From positions 1 through 18,624 of the forward strand of contig CAJTOW010000083.1 in assembly GCA_910577655.1 (NCBI GenBank): a stretch of 18,624 bases of DNA, given 5' to 3'. Position numbers and translations under genes: made by a program. Origin of the DNA: an uncultured Lachnospiraceae bacterium. Lineage in GTDB: Bacteria > Bacillota > Clostridia > Lachnospirales > Lachnospiraceae. Of the stretch, positions 7,320-13,295 are shown one piece after another. Under the pieces are notes generated by a model. It worked only from the letters and a program-made list of their open reading frames with translations, searched no databases and was not told where the DNA came from. Positions within the stretch are counted from its first letter, which is position 1. The number at the start of each line of letters is the position of its first letter.

Positions 7320-8045
7320 ATGGAAAAAGACAGCAGCCTGACAAATAAAGCGTATGAGACGATCCGGCAGCAGATATTTGATTTTGATCTGTTCCCAGGG
7401 CAGATCGTATCCGATTATCTGCTGAGCAAGGAACTGAATATGAGCCGTACACCGATCCGTCAGGCCCTGATCCGCCTGAAAACCGAGGGACTGCTGGAAG
7501 AACAGAATGGTAAGAAGAATTACTGTGTGGCAAATATTACCAAAGAGGACATACAGGATCTGTTTGATTTCCGGGAGGGGATCGAGACGACCGCCTTTAT
7601 GCTGGCCTGGCGCAGGGGGATCACTCCCGGGCAGCTGGCAGAGCTCCAGGAGATCACCGATCAGATGAAAAGTACCCACGCTGCGGGTCAGGCAAAGGAG
7701 CATTTCTTCTATGACCAGCATTTTCACAATGAGCTGGTGGCTCTTTCCGGTAATAAACGGCTGATCAAGGCCCATGATGAGATCCTCCTGCAGCTGACCA
7801 GGATGCGCTTCCTTTCCTTTCTGGAGAACTCACTGCAGAGTAAGGCCTGCGCAAAGCACCAGGCCATCCTGGATGCTATCGGGCAGCAGGATTATGAAGG
7901 AGGGCGTCAGGCGGTCATTGACCATGTGCGTTCTTCATGCGAGGATTATATCAATCTGTTTGGAAATGGGCTTTCTGCCAATTCCCTCTGCCTGCTCCGG
8001 TATTTTACCAGGAGCCAGGAGAAGGATGGTGAGGATACCAGGTAA
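7320..8045 (+). CDS. GntR family transcriptional regulator, FCD (FadR) subfamily
   Basis: A protein of about 241 aa. An N-terminal winged helix (about residues 10-75, with the recognition stretch LLSKELNMSRTPIRQALIRLKTEGLL) is followed by an all-helical FCD effector domain. The FCD ligand/metal residues are visible: Asp and His in FYDQHFHNEL, a His in AKHQAILDAI and a His in VIDHVRSS. FCD regulators usually bind carboxylates or sugar acids, which agrees with the adjacent TRAP/epimerase locus. The AGGAGG at 7309-7314 lies 2 nt before ATG 7317 but 5 nt before ATG 7320, so the second ATG is the likelier start. GTATAC sites at its own promoter and between dctP and the epimerase gene are the predicted operators. 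Confidence 0.92.
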   Translation: MEKDSSLTNKAYETIRQQIFDFDLFPGQIVSDYLLSKELNMSRTPIRQALIRLKTEGLLEEQNGKKNYCVANITKEDIQDLFDFREGIETTAFMLAWRRGITPGQLAELQEITDQMKSTHAAGQAKEHFFYDQHFHNELVALSGNKRLIKAHDEILLQLTRMRFLSFLENSLQSKACAKHQAILDAIGQQDYEGGRQAVIDHVRSSCEDYINLFGNGLSANSLCLLRYFTRSQEKDGEDTR

Positions 8046-8172
8046 GGCTGTCATTCCACACCTCAGCCGGTCATCACGCTGATCGCCTGGGATGATGTAT
8101 GTGATGGGCGTAATCCGGTAAGGGGCTGCTCAGCACCTCCCTACGTTTCTCCTATGCAAATTCTCATTCATA

Positions 8173-8181
8173 TGATATAAT
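8173..8181 (+). promoter_or_regulatory. Extended -10 promoter of the exonuclease gene, probably leaderless
   Basis: TGATATAAT is an exact extended -10 (TGnTATAAT), with no good -35 box. The hexamer ends 9 nt before the ATG at 8191 and no ribosome-binding sequence lies between, so the transcript likely starts at or within a few bases of the ATG. The preceding stretch from 8046 holds nothing else I can support. Confidence 0.55.
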
Positions 8182-8190
8182 CACCGTATT

Positions 8191-9186
8191 ATGAAAAATT
8201 ATATTGTATTTGATTTGGAATGGAACCAGAGTCCCCATGGGAAGGTGGATTCTATAGAGGAGTTTCCTTTTGAGATTATTGAGATTGGGGCGGTAAAGCT
8301 GGATGAAAGGTTTTGCCAGCAGGATGAGTTTCACCGGCTGGTGTGTCCCCAGGTCTACAAGCAGATTCACTATGCGATTTCGGAAGTGACCCATATGAGT
8401 ATCGGGGAGTTAAAACAGGATGGAGAGAAATTCCCCCAGGTGGTACAGGAGTTTCTGGAGTGGTGCGGACCGGATGCGGTCTATTGTACCTGGGGATCCA
8501 TGGATCTGATGGAACTTCAGCGGAATATGAGATATTATGGGATCCGGAATCCGCTTCCCAAGCCATTGTTCTATTATGATGTCCAGAAGCTGTATGGTCT
8601 GTTTTACAAGGAGGGGGCGAAGCTGTCCCTGGACGCGGTGGTGGACGAGCTGGGGCTTATGGAGGAGCGGCCTTTCCATAGGGCGCTGACGGATGCGTAC
8701 TATACGGGGCGGGTTCTGGGCCGGATGGGCGAGATGATGGATCCGGAGCAGTTTCTGGTCTATAAATCCGTGGATTATTACCGTCTGCCTGAGGGGAAGA
8801 AGGAGGAGATCTACCTGGAATTCCCCGATTACTCCAAGTATGTGTCGCGGGTATTCCCCAGCAAGGAAGATGCCATGGAGGAGAAGGCGGTGACAGAGAT
8901 GCGCTGTTACGTCTGCGGGCGGGCCCTGCGGAAAAAGATCCGGTGGTTTACGCCCAACCAGAAGGTCTACTATGCCCTGGCGGTCTGTCCGGAGCACGGC
9001 TATCTGCGGGGCAAGATCCGTATGAAGCGGGTGTCGGATCCGGAGGTGTTTGCGGTGAAGATCCTGAAGCTGACGGATGAGGAGGGCGCCCAGCAGATCT
9101 ACAAGCGGAAAGAGGATGTACGGAAGAAACGTTCCGGGCGGAACCGGACTAAGGCAAGACTGGCGGCGCGGGATAGCCGGAGGTAG
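8191..9186 (+). CDS. DEDDh 3'-5' exonuclease with C-terminal zinc-binding motif
   Basis: A 331-aa predicted cytoplasmic exonuclease of the DEDDh (DnaQ/ERI-1/KapD-like) superfamily. Exo I is FDLEWN (Asp8, Glu10), Exo II includes Asp105 in TWGSMDLMEL, and Exo III is HRALTDA (His163, Asp168), so the catalytic set is complete. After the nuclease domain (about 1-180) comes a distinct C-terminal module with CYVC (Cys238, Cys241) and CPEH (Cys265, His268), a likely zinc site, and a very basic tail (RKKRSGRNRTKARLAARDSRR region), suggesting nucleic-acid binding. The start is fixed by homology, since the exo I motif needs MKNYIVFDLEWN, and not by a ribosome site. Whether the substrate is RNA or DNA is unknown. 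Confidence 0.9.
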   Translation: MKNYIVFDLEWNQSPHGKVDSIEEFPFEIIEIGAVKLDERFCQQDEFHRLVCPQVYKQIHYAISEVTHMSIGELKQDGEKFPQVVQEFLEWCGPDAVYCTWGSMDLMELQRNMRYYGIRNPLPKPLFYYDVQKLYGLFYKEGAKLSLDAVVDELGLMEERPFHRALTDAYYTGRVLGRMGEMMDPEQFLVYKSVDYYRLPEGKKEEIYLEFPDYSKYVSRVFPSKEDAMEEKAVTEMRCYVCGRALRKKIRWFTPNQKVYYALAVCPEHGYLRGKIRMKRVSDPEVFAVKILKLTDEEGAQQIYKRKEDVRKKRSGRNRTKARLAARDSRR

Positions 9187-9285
9187 CGGCACTACCCGGA
9201 CACGCGGGGACGGAAGACCGGAGATATGGCATATATTGGATGTTCTGGTTTTTTGCTGATGGCCTCTTGTATACTGCATTAAAAT

Positions 9286-9326
9286 GCGGCTCACAGGATT
9301 TCTGCATAAGAAGTCTTGTGGGCCGC
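9286..9326. terminator. Terminator-like hairpin between convergent genes
   Basis: A 15-bp stem with a few G-T pairs runs from GCGGCTCACAGGATT (9286-9300) to AGTCTTGTGGGCCGC (9312-9326), with an 11-nt loop. It lies between the exonuclease stop (9186) and the carboxypeptidase stop (9425). Only short T tracts flank it (TTTATT on the plus side, TTTT on the minus side). Confidence 0.5.
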
Positions 9327-9345
9327 AATGATTTATTAAACATCC

Positions 9346-9372
9346 GTAACAGTTCAGATACCCCTTGAACTG
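9346..9372 (+). repeat. Solitary GTAACAGTTCAGA motif with short hairpin
   Basis: GTAACAGTTCAGAT (9346-9359) matches the head of the interspersed repeats at 5736 and 11416. Here it forms a 7-bp hairpin, CAGTTCA with TGAACTG, spanning about 9350-9372. The rest of the repeat is absent. Confidence 0.45.
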
Positions 9373-9424
9373 CTATATCCGGGCAGAAAGCAGACATATC
9401 GCACATTTTTCCTTGACGACTGCC

Positions 9425-11200
9425 TTATCTCAGCCGTTTGCCGTCCAGAAAGGATTTGTGCCGTCTGCGTCCCGGAAATCTCTGTCTGGGGGATTTCAGG
9501 GCGCTGGTGCGGCGTGCGCTGAGGATCATGTCAAATTCCTCGGAAGATACGCCGATATCCTGGAGACGCTGCTGGCGCCGCTGATAGCGGAGGGCACGTT
9601 CTGTCTTTTCCTTATGTTCCAGATGGCGTTTCAGTCTCATAAAGAGAACGGCAGCTGCTGCCAGAAAAAGGAGAATACCAAGTCCCTTAAAGAGTATGGC
9701 GTGGCGGGTCAGGAAACCGGAGACGGCTTTGCTGATCCTGCTGGCCAGGGAAACATGCTCTTCATCGTCCTCCTCCGGAGCGGCAAAACGTCCCACGGCG
9801 GGCGGATCATTTGCTGAACGTATCATGTCTCTGGTGCTGTCGGCCAGTCCCTGCAGGTCGCCAGAATCCTCTGTATCGGAAGCATTTTCCGAATCTGCTG
9901 GATTCTCCTGGGAGGGGGCCATCAGGGCCAGGGGAGAGGTAAGACCATCGGCCAGATTGGCGATCTGGGTCTTCTCTGCGGGGGCGGTCTCCGGGCTTTC
10001 CGTTTCCGCAGTTTCCAGGGGGAACACGGGTAAGTCAGCCATAGGCAGAATCTCCTCCTTATCAAGGTTGCGTACCAGATAGGTGGAGCCTACCTGCCGC
10101 CCGTCATACTCATAGAAAATACGGGCAATGGCATCCTGTGGGGCATCTTCCGGAAGCTCATAGGTGATGGAGGATACGGTATCGGAAAAGTCCGCACCAA
10201 CAGGAAGGGTGATCCGGCAGTCACTTTGTACCCGGAGCACAGACAGATCCGTGGTGGGCAGTCCGGCGATGGTCATGTCATTGGTAATGGATGTGTAGGT
10301 GGTATCGTAATCTGCCGCGTCCAGGGACTGGAAATTGCGGAAGCCAAAATCCAGCAGGGCCTTGGTGTCCACATAGTGGGTCGAATGTCCGTTGAGAACC
10401 ACCGCGATCAGCCGGACGCCGTCGCGTTCCGCGCAGGTGACCAGGGTATTGCCTGCCAGGGAGGTATAGCCGGTCTTGCCGCCGACGATCCCGGAATAGT
10501 ACTGGGGCATGTTCTTTTTCAGCATCCGGTGGCCGGGGTAAATGCGGAAGCCGTCGCGGTTCCGCTTGGTGGGCGGCAGGTCGTAGTAAAGGGTGGAGTC
10601 GATCTCCGTGAAGATCTCGTTCTGGAATGCGGCCTGGGCGATCAGCGCCATATCGTGGGCCGAGGTGTAGTGATTGGGATCATTGAGGCCGCTGGGATTG
10701 TTGAAATGGGAATCCGTGCAGCCTAAGGACCGCGCCTTGGCATTCATGACCGCGGCGAAGGCTTCAATGGAACCGGAAGCGTACTCCGCCAGGGCATTGG
10801 CCGCCTCATTGGCGGATTTCAGCAGCATGGCGTAGAGACAGTCCCGGACCGTCAGGGTGTCGCCCACATCCAGACCGGCGCTGCTGCTTCCGGTCTCCAC
10901 GTTGAAGACCGCATTATGGGAGAAGGTGACCGTGTCGTCCAGGTCGAAATTCTCGATGATCAGCAGGGCTGTCAGGATCTTGGTAATACTGGCGGGGTAA
11001 TAGCTGGTGTGAATATTCTTTCCATATAAAATAACCCCGGAATCTGCATCCATGACAATGCCGCCTTCTGCGGAGATGGATACATTGTCTGGCCATGAGA
11101 CGGGGGCGGCATGAACCTTTAGGGGGGCCAACCCGGCCAGAAGGGCCAGACAGAGGAATATGGATAAAATGCGCTTATAGTAAAATAATTTCATAGGCAT
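9425..11200 (-). CDS. D-alanyl-D-alanine carboxypeptidase, S11 family (DacF/PBP5-type) with C-terminal membrane anchor
   Basis: A 591-aa low-molecular-weight penicillin-binding protein that trims the terminal D-Ala from peptidoglycan stem peptides. A signal peptide (RILSIFLCLALLAGLAPLKVHA, cut near residue 31-32) leads to the peptidase domain. The active-site set is complete: Ser71-X-X-Lys74 (ASITK), Ser129-Ala-Asn131 and Lys242-Thr-Gly244. A PBP5-type C-terminal beta domain follows, then an acidic Glu/Asp/Ser/Pro linker (about 390-480), a single membrane helix (about 501-523, GLGILLFLAAAAVLFM) and a strongly basic tail of about 68 residues. Typical S11 enzymes are 380-450 aa with an amphipathic anchor, so this tail is unusual. 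GGAG lies 5 nt before ATG 11200; the ATG at 11194 is an alternative start. Confidence 0.93.
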   Translation of the reverse strand: MPMKLFYYKRILSIFLCLALLAGLAPLKVHAAPVSWPDNVSISAEGGIVMDADSGVILYGKNIHTSYYPASITKILTALLIIENFDLDDTVTFSHNAVFNVETGSSSAGLDVGDTLTVRDCLYAMLLKSANEAANALAEYASGSIEAFAAVMNAKARSLGCTDSHFNNPSGLNDPNHYTSAHDMALIAQAAFQNEIFTEIDSTLYYDLPPTKRNRDGFRIYPGHRMLKKNMPQYYSGIVGGKTGYTSLAGNTLVTCAERDGVRLIAVVLNGHSTHYVDTKALLDFGFRNFQSLDAADYDTTYTSITNDMTIAGLPTTDLSVLRVQSDCRITLPVGADFSDTVSSITYELPEDAPQDAIARIFYEYDGRQVGSTYLVRNLDKEEILPMADLPVFPLETAETESPETAPAEKTQIANLADGLTSPLALMAPSQENPADSENASDTEDSGDLQGLADSTRDMIRSANDPPAVGRFAAPEEDDEEHVSLASRISKAVSGFLTRHAILFKGLGILLFLAAAAVLFMRLKRHLEHKEKTERALRYQRRQQRLQDIGVSSEEFDMILSARRTSALKSPRQRFPGRRRHKSFLDGKRLR

Positions 11201-11347
11201 GTGTGCTCCATGGACTGGGAATGCAGGTGCGTGTCCTGAATAAGTGTCTGGGACGATGAGACCGTCGGCTCTGCCCCGGACAGTGTTTCTGACAGGACAT
11301 GGAACAACTTTGTTACAGTTATTTTAACTAGAGAAAACATTTCTATA

Positions 11348-11376
11348 AGTATAATCCATATTTGCGGACAAGTAAA
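11348..11376 (-). promoter_or_regulatory. Promoter of the D,D-carboxypeptidase gene
   Basis: Minus-strand -35 TTTACT (11376-11371), 17-bp spacer, -10 TATACT (11353-11348). The expected start near 11341 gives a leader of about 140 nt in which I see no recognisable riboswitch. Confidence 0.55.
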
Positions 11377-11415
11377 GGGGAAATTGTTACGAAGATGTTA
11401 CGTTGTATGGTTATG

Positions 11416-11640
11416 GTAACAGTTCAGACAGGTCTGCGCACTTGCTGCGCTGACCGTGCGAAAACGTAGTGGCCGGAGGACATCTGCACGCCCCACTTCG
11501 CGGTATATTTGGCCCAAATTCACTTAACGTAACCCACTACGCCGCGTTCATTTGGGCCAAATCCCCACAAGGGGCGCCTGCGGTGTCCCACAAAGTGGAG
11601 CGCACAGCTACCGGAAAGCAATTTTCAGACACACTCTAGG
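11416..11640 (+). repeat. Interspersed intergenic repeat, copy C (longest copy)
   Basis: It begins GTAACAGTTCAGACAGGTC and ends with the 55-bp block 11585-11639 shared with copy A. Between them is a perfect 13-bp inverted repeat ATTTGGCCCAAAT (11507-11519) and its complement (11550-11562), plus GC-rich CACTTCGCGG and GGGGCGCCTGCGG blocks. It has no coding frame and lies between the divergent carboxypeptidase and recombinase genes. Confidence 0.7.
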
Positions 11641-11731
11641 CCCGCGGAAATATGCGCCGTGAAAAATGCTGCTATTGGCAGATTTCAAAAAAGTTACAAT
11701 TATTTTTTGTAAAAAACCCTGTTTTGACCCC

Positions 11732-11770
11732 TTCGCGAGACACTTTGCGAGATACCCTGTGTAGTATAAT
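11732..11770 (+). promoter_or_regulatory. Recombinase promoter with adjacent 12-bp direct repeats
   Basis: A perfect -10 TATAAT (11765-11770) lacks a matching -35. Instead two abutting 12-mers occupy the region just upstream, TTCGCGAGACAC (11732-11743) and TTTGCGAGATAC (11744-11755), identical at 10 of 12 positions. This looks like a promoter dependent on a bound activator, or repressed by a dimer. Confidence 0.5.
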
Positions 11771-11784
11771 AGTATGGAGACGGA

Positions 11785-11895
11785 GCGCAGGCAGAAACGG
11801 GCAGTGCGGCGGAAATAAGCAGCGCAGGCAGAAACGGGCAGTGCAGCGGAAATAAGCAGCGTAAGCAGAAACGGGCAGTGCGGCGGAAACATGCA
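11785..11895 (+). repeat. Three 37-bp tandem repeats in the recombinase leader
   Basis: The units start at 11785, 11822 and 11859, each beginning GCGCAGGCAGAAACGGGCAG (GCGTAAG... in the third) and ending near AAATAAGCA. They are nearly identical, and a partial fourth start (GCGCTGCAG) lies at 11896. They lie between the -10 box and the ribosome site, so they would be transcribed in the 5' leader. The period is not a multiple of three and stop codons recur, so they are not coding. Confidence 0.85.
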
Positions 11896-11959
11896 GCGCT
11901 GCAGAGCCGGATGGCGCGGCGCTTTCGTCACCACAACATACGAAAAGGAGTACCAGCCC

Positions 11960-12859
11960 ATGAGAAAGAAATACATAAAAGGATCCCTGGAAGCATTCCG
12001 GGCCTATCTGAAAAGCCGTGACATGAAACCCAGTACCATTGCCAAATACACCCGGGATGTCCGCAAATTCCTTGCCTTCATCCAGGGCGGCACCCTGGAC
12101 CATGACGCTGTAACCGGTTACCGGGAATACCTGCTGGCCCACTACAGGGACACCAGCATCAACTCCATGCTGGCCGCCCTTAACGGCTATCTGAAATATA
12201 TAGGAAGGGACGACTGCTGTCTCCGGCTTCTCAGGATCCAGTGCCAGCTATTCCTGGACGAGTCCAGGGAGCTGACCAGGGAGGAATACGAGCGCCTCCT
12301 GCGTCAGGCAGACCAGGAAGGCAGCAGGCGGCTGGCCTGCATCATCCGCACCATCGGCAGCACCGGCATCCGGGTCAGCGAGCTCTCCTCCATCACCGTG
12401 GAATCCCTGGGCCAGAAGACCGTCTGCATCAATTCCAAGGGGAAAATCCGCCACATCCTCCTGCCGGCGTCCCTGGTGAAGCTCCTGAGAAAATACTGCA
12501 GGGAGCAGAACCGCACCAGCGGCTGTATATTTGTAACCAGAACCGGCAGGCCCGTGGACAGGCGCAATATCTGGAGCGCCATGAAGGCCCTCTGCCGCCG
12601 CGCCGGGGTGGAGGAAAGCAAGGTATTCCCCCATAACCTGCGCCACCTGTTTGCCCGCTGCTTCTACGAGAAGGAGAAGGACATTGTCCGTCTGGCCGAT
12701 TACTTAGGCCACAGCAGTGTGAACACCACCCGTCGCTATACCATGACCGGCCAGATCGAGAAATGCCGCCAGACCCTGGAAATGGGCATGGCTTCCGTAC
12801 GGGAAGCCGGAAAGCTCTGCGGCCACAGGCGTAAAAACAGAAAGGGAAAAGCACTGTAA
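11960..12859 (+). CDS. Tyrosine recombinase / integrase (XerC/D-like), probable DNA invertase of the adjacent segment
   Basis: 299 aa. The N-terminal SAM-like core-binding domain (about 8-90, SLEAFRAYLKSRDMKPSTIAKYTRDVRKF) is followed by the catalytic domain with every active residue present: Arg138 (GSTGIRVSEL), Lys162 (NSKGKIRHI), His225-X-X-Arg228 (HNLRHLFAR), His251 (LGHSSVNTT) and Tyr260 (RRYTM). The start at 11960 has AAGGAG (11945-11950) at 9 nt; an in-frame ATG at 11891 lies inside the repeat tract and lacks a ribosome site. It is not beside phage or conjugation genes. Its stop codon lies at the edge of an inverted-repeat site whose twin is about 390 bp downstream, so I infer it inverts that segment, like the RecV-type switches of Clostridioides difficile. 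C-ending codons are much favoured compared with its neighbours. Confidence 0.93.
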   Translation: MRKKYIKGSLEAFRAYLKSRDMKPSTIAKYTRDVRKFLAFIQGGTLDHDAVTGYREYLLAHYRDTSINSMLAALNGYLKYIGRDDCCLRLLRIQCQLFLDESRELTREEYERLLRQADQEGSRRLACIIRTIGSTGIRVSELSSITVESLGQKTVCINSKGKIRHILLPASLVKLLRKYCREQNRTSGCIFVTRTGRPVDRRNIWSAMKALCRRAGVEESKVFPHNLRHLFARCFYEKEKDIVRLADYLGHSSVNTTRRYTMTGQIEKCRQTLEMGMASVREAGKLCGHRRKNRKGKAL

Positions 12860-12891
12860 ATGACATAATATACCTTATGTCATAACAGTGC
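12851..12891. repeat. Left inversion site (hairpin-forming recombination site)
   Basis: ATGACATAA (12860-12868), a 6-bp centre TATACC (12869-12874) and TTATGTCAT (12875-12883) form a perfect dyad, extended outward by GCACTGT/ACAGTGC. The 19 bp at 12867-12885 are the exact reverse complement of 13248-13266. The large hairpin could also act as the recombinase gene's terminator; the recombinase TAA lies inside it. Confidence 0.8.
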
Positions 12892-12916
12892 CTTCCATAG
12901 ACTTTGCCTTAGGTTA

Positions 12917-12945
12917 ACTATACACCTAATGGTTATAAATATCAA
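12917..12945 (-). promoter_or_regulatory. Strong sigma-A promoter inside the invertible segment
   Basis: Minus strand: -35 TTGATA (12945-12940), exactly 17 bp, -10 TATAGT (12922-12917). Upstream lie repeated A-tracts (two CTGGAAAAAA blocks and an A7 run) spaced like an UP element. A dyad TTAGGT (12909-12914) / ACCTAA (12924-12929) overlaps the -10 box and start site and may be an operator. As drawn it fires leftward into the 3' end of the recombinase gene in antisense. Confidence 0.8.
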
Positions 12946-13123
12946 TGGTTTTTTTGACTTTTTTTCCAGAAATATACTTTTTTCCAGACTGACACCGAAG
13001 CTGTATCCAGACCGAAAATGGGGTGGGTCTGGTTCCGTGCGCCCGGGACCCGTTTTGGGGCATGTCAAAAAGGCATGTGCAGTTAGCCATACCTAACAAA
13101 ACAGCATTTTCAGGTATCCGGAA

Positions 13124-13162
13124 GGCCGGCAGGAGACTGCAGGTCTTCTGGGTGCCTTTTTT
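13124..13162 (+). terminator. Intrinsic terminator inside the invertible segment
   Basis: CAGGAGAC (13130-13137) pairs with GTCTTCTG (13143-13150) around a TGCAG loop, with an outer GGC/GCC (13124-13126 / 13154-13156), directly followed by six T (13157-13162). As drawn it would stop rightward read-through from the recombinase. An alternative pairing, GGGTGC (13150-13155) with GCACCC (13175-13180), would disrupt it. Confidence 0.65.
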
Positions 13163-13245
13163 CATGCACTGAAAGCACCCAAACCATGCAGAAAGAGGGC
13201 AGGAAACAGTATACTGCCCCTGTTCCATGAAGCCTGCCGGAGTCC

Positions 13246-13277
13246 GTTTATGACATAAGGTATATTTTGTCGTAAAC
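13246..13277. repeat. Right inversion site
   Basis: GTTTATGACATAA (13246-13258), centre GGTATA (13259-13264), TTTTGTCGTAAAC (13265-13277): two 13-bp arms matching at 11 positions around a 6-bp centre. The 19 bp at 13248-13266 are an exact inverted copy of the left site. It ends 18 bp before the next gene's ATG. Confidence 0.8.
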
Positions 13278-13295
13278 AGCCGGAAAGGGGGGCAG

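Larger units (their letters stand above)
12869..13264. other. Predicted invertible promoter segment (invertron), drawn in the OFF orientation
   Basis: A segment of about 396 bp bounded by inverted copies of TTATGACATAAGGTATATT with identical 6-bp centres. It lies between the recombinase gene and the surface operon. It holds one outward-facing strong promoter (minus strand, 12945-12917) near the left end and one intrinsic terminator (plus strand, 13124-13162) near the right end, and no convincing gene. Reflecting the segment about its midpoint moves the -10 box to about 13211-13216 and the start site to about 13223, some 70 bp before the next ATG. Confidence 0.75.

Noticed and set aside
9365..9817. 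Plus-strand frame opposite the carboxypeptidase tail
   Set aside because: It overlaps a well supported minus-strand gene and shows no domain or ribosome site.
11201..11340. Riboswitch in the 140-nt carboxypeptidase leader
   Set aside because: No known riboswitch core or terminator/antiterminator pair could be recognised.
11785..11895. CRISPR array
   Set aside because: The 37-bp units abut directly with no variable spacers and no cas genes are nearby, so this is an ordinary tandem repeat.
11891..11959. Upstream ATG giving a longer recombinase
   Set aside because: The ATG lies in the last tandem repeat, has no ribosome site and encodes unrelated residues; AAGGAG before 11960 decides the start.
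12851..12891. Only a transcription terminator for the recombinase
   Set aside because: The hairpin may terminate, but its 19-bp core recurs exactly in inverted form at 13248-13266 with the same 6-bp centre, and no T-run follows, so a recombination site explains more.
12867..13266. attL/attR of an integrated element
   Set aside because: Integration leaves direct repeats; these are inverted, and no phage or conjugation genes are between them.
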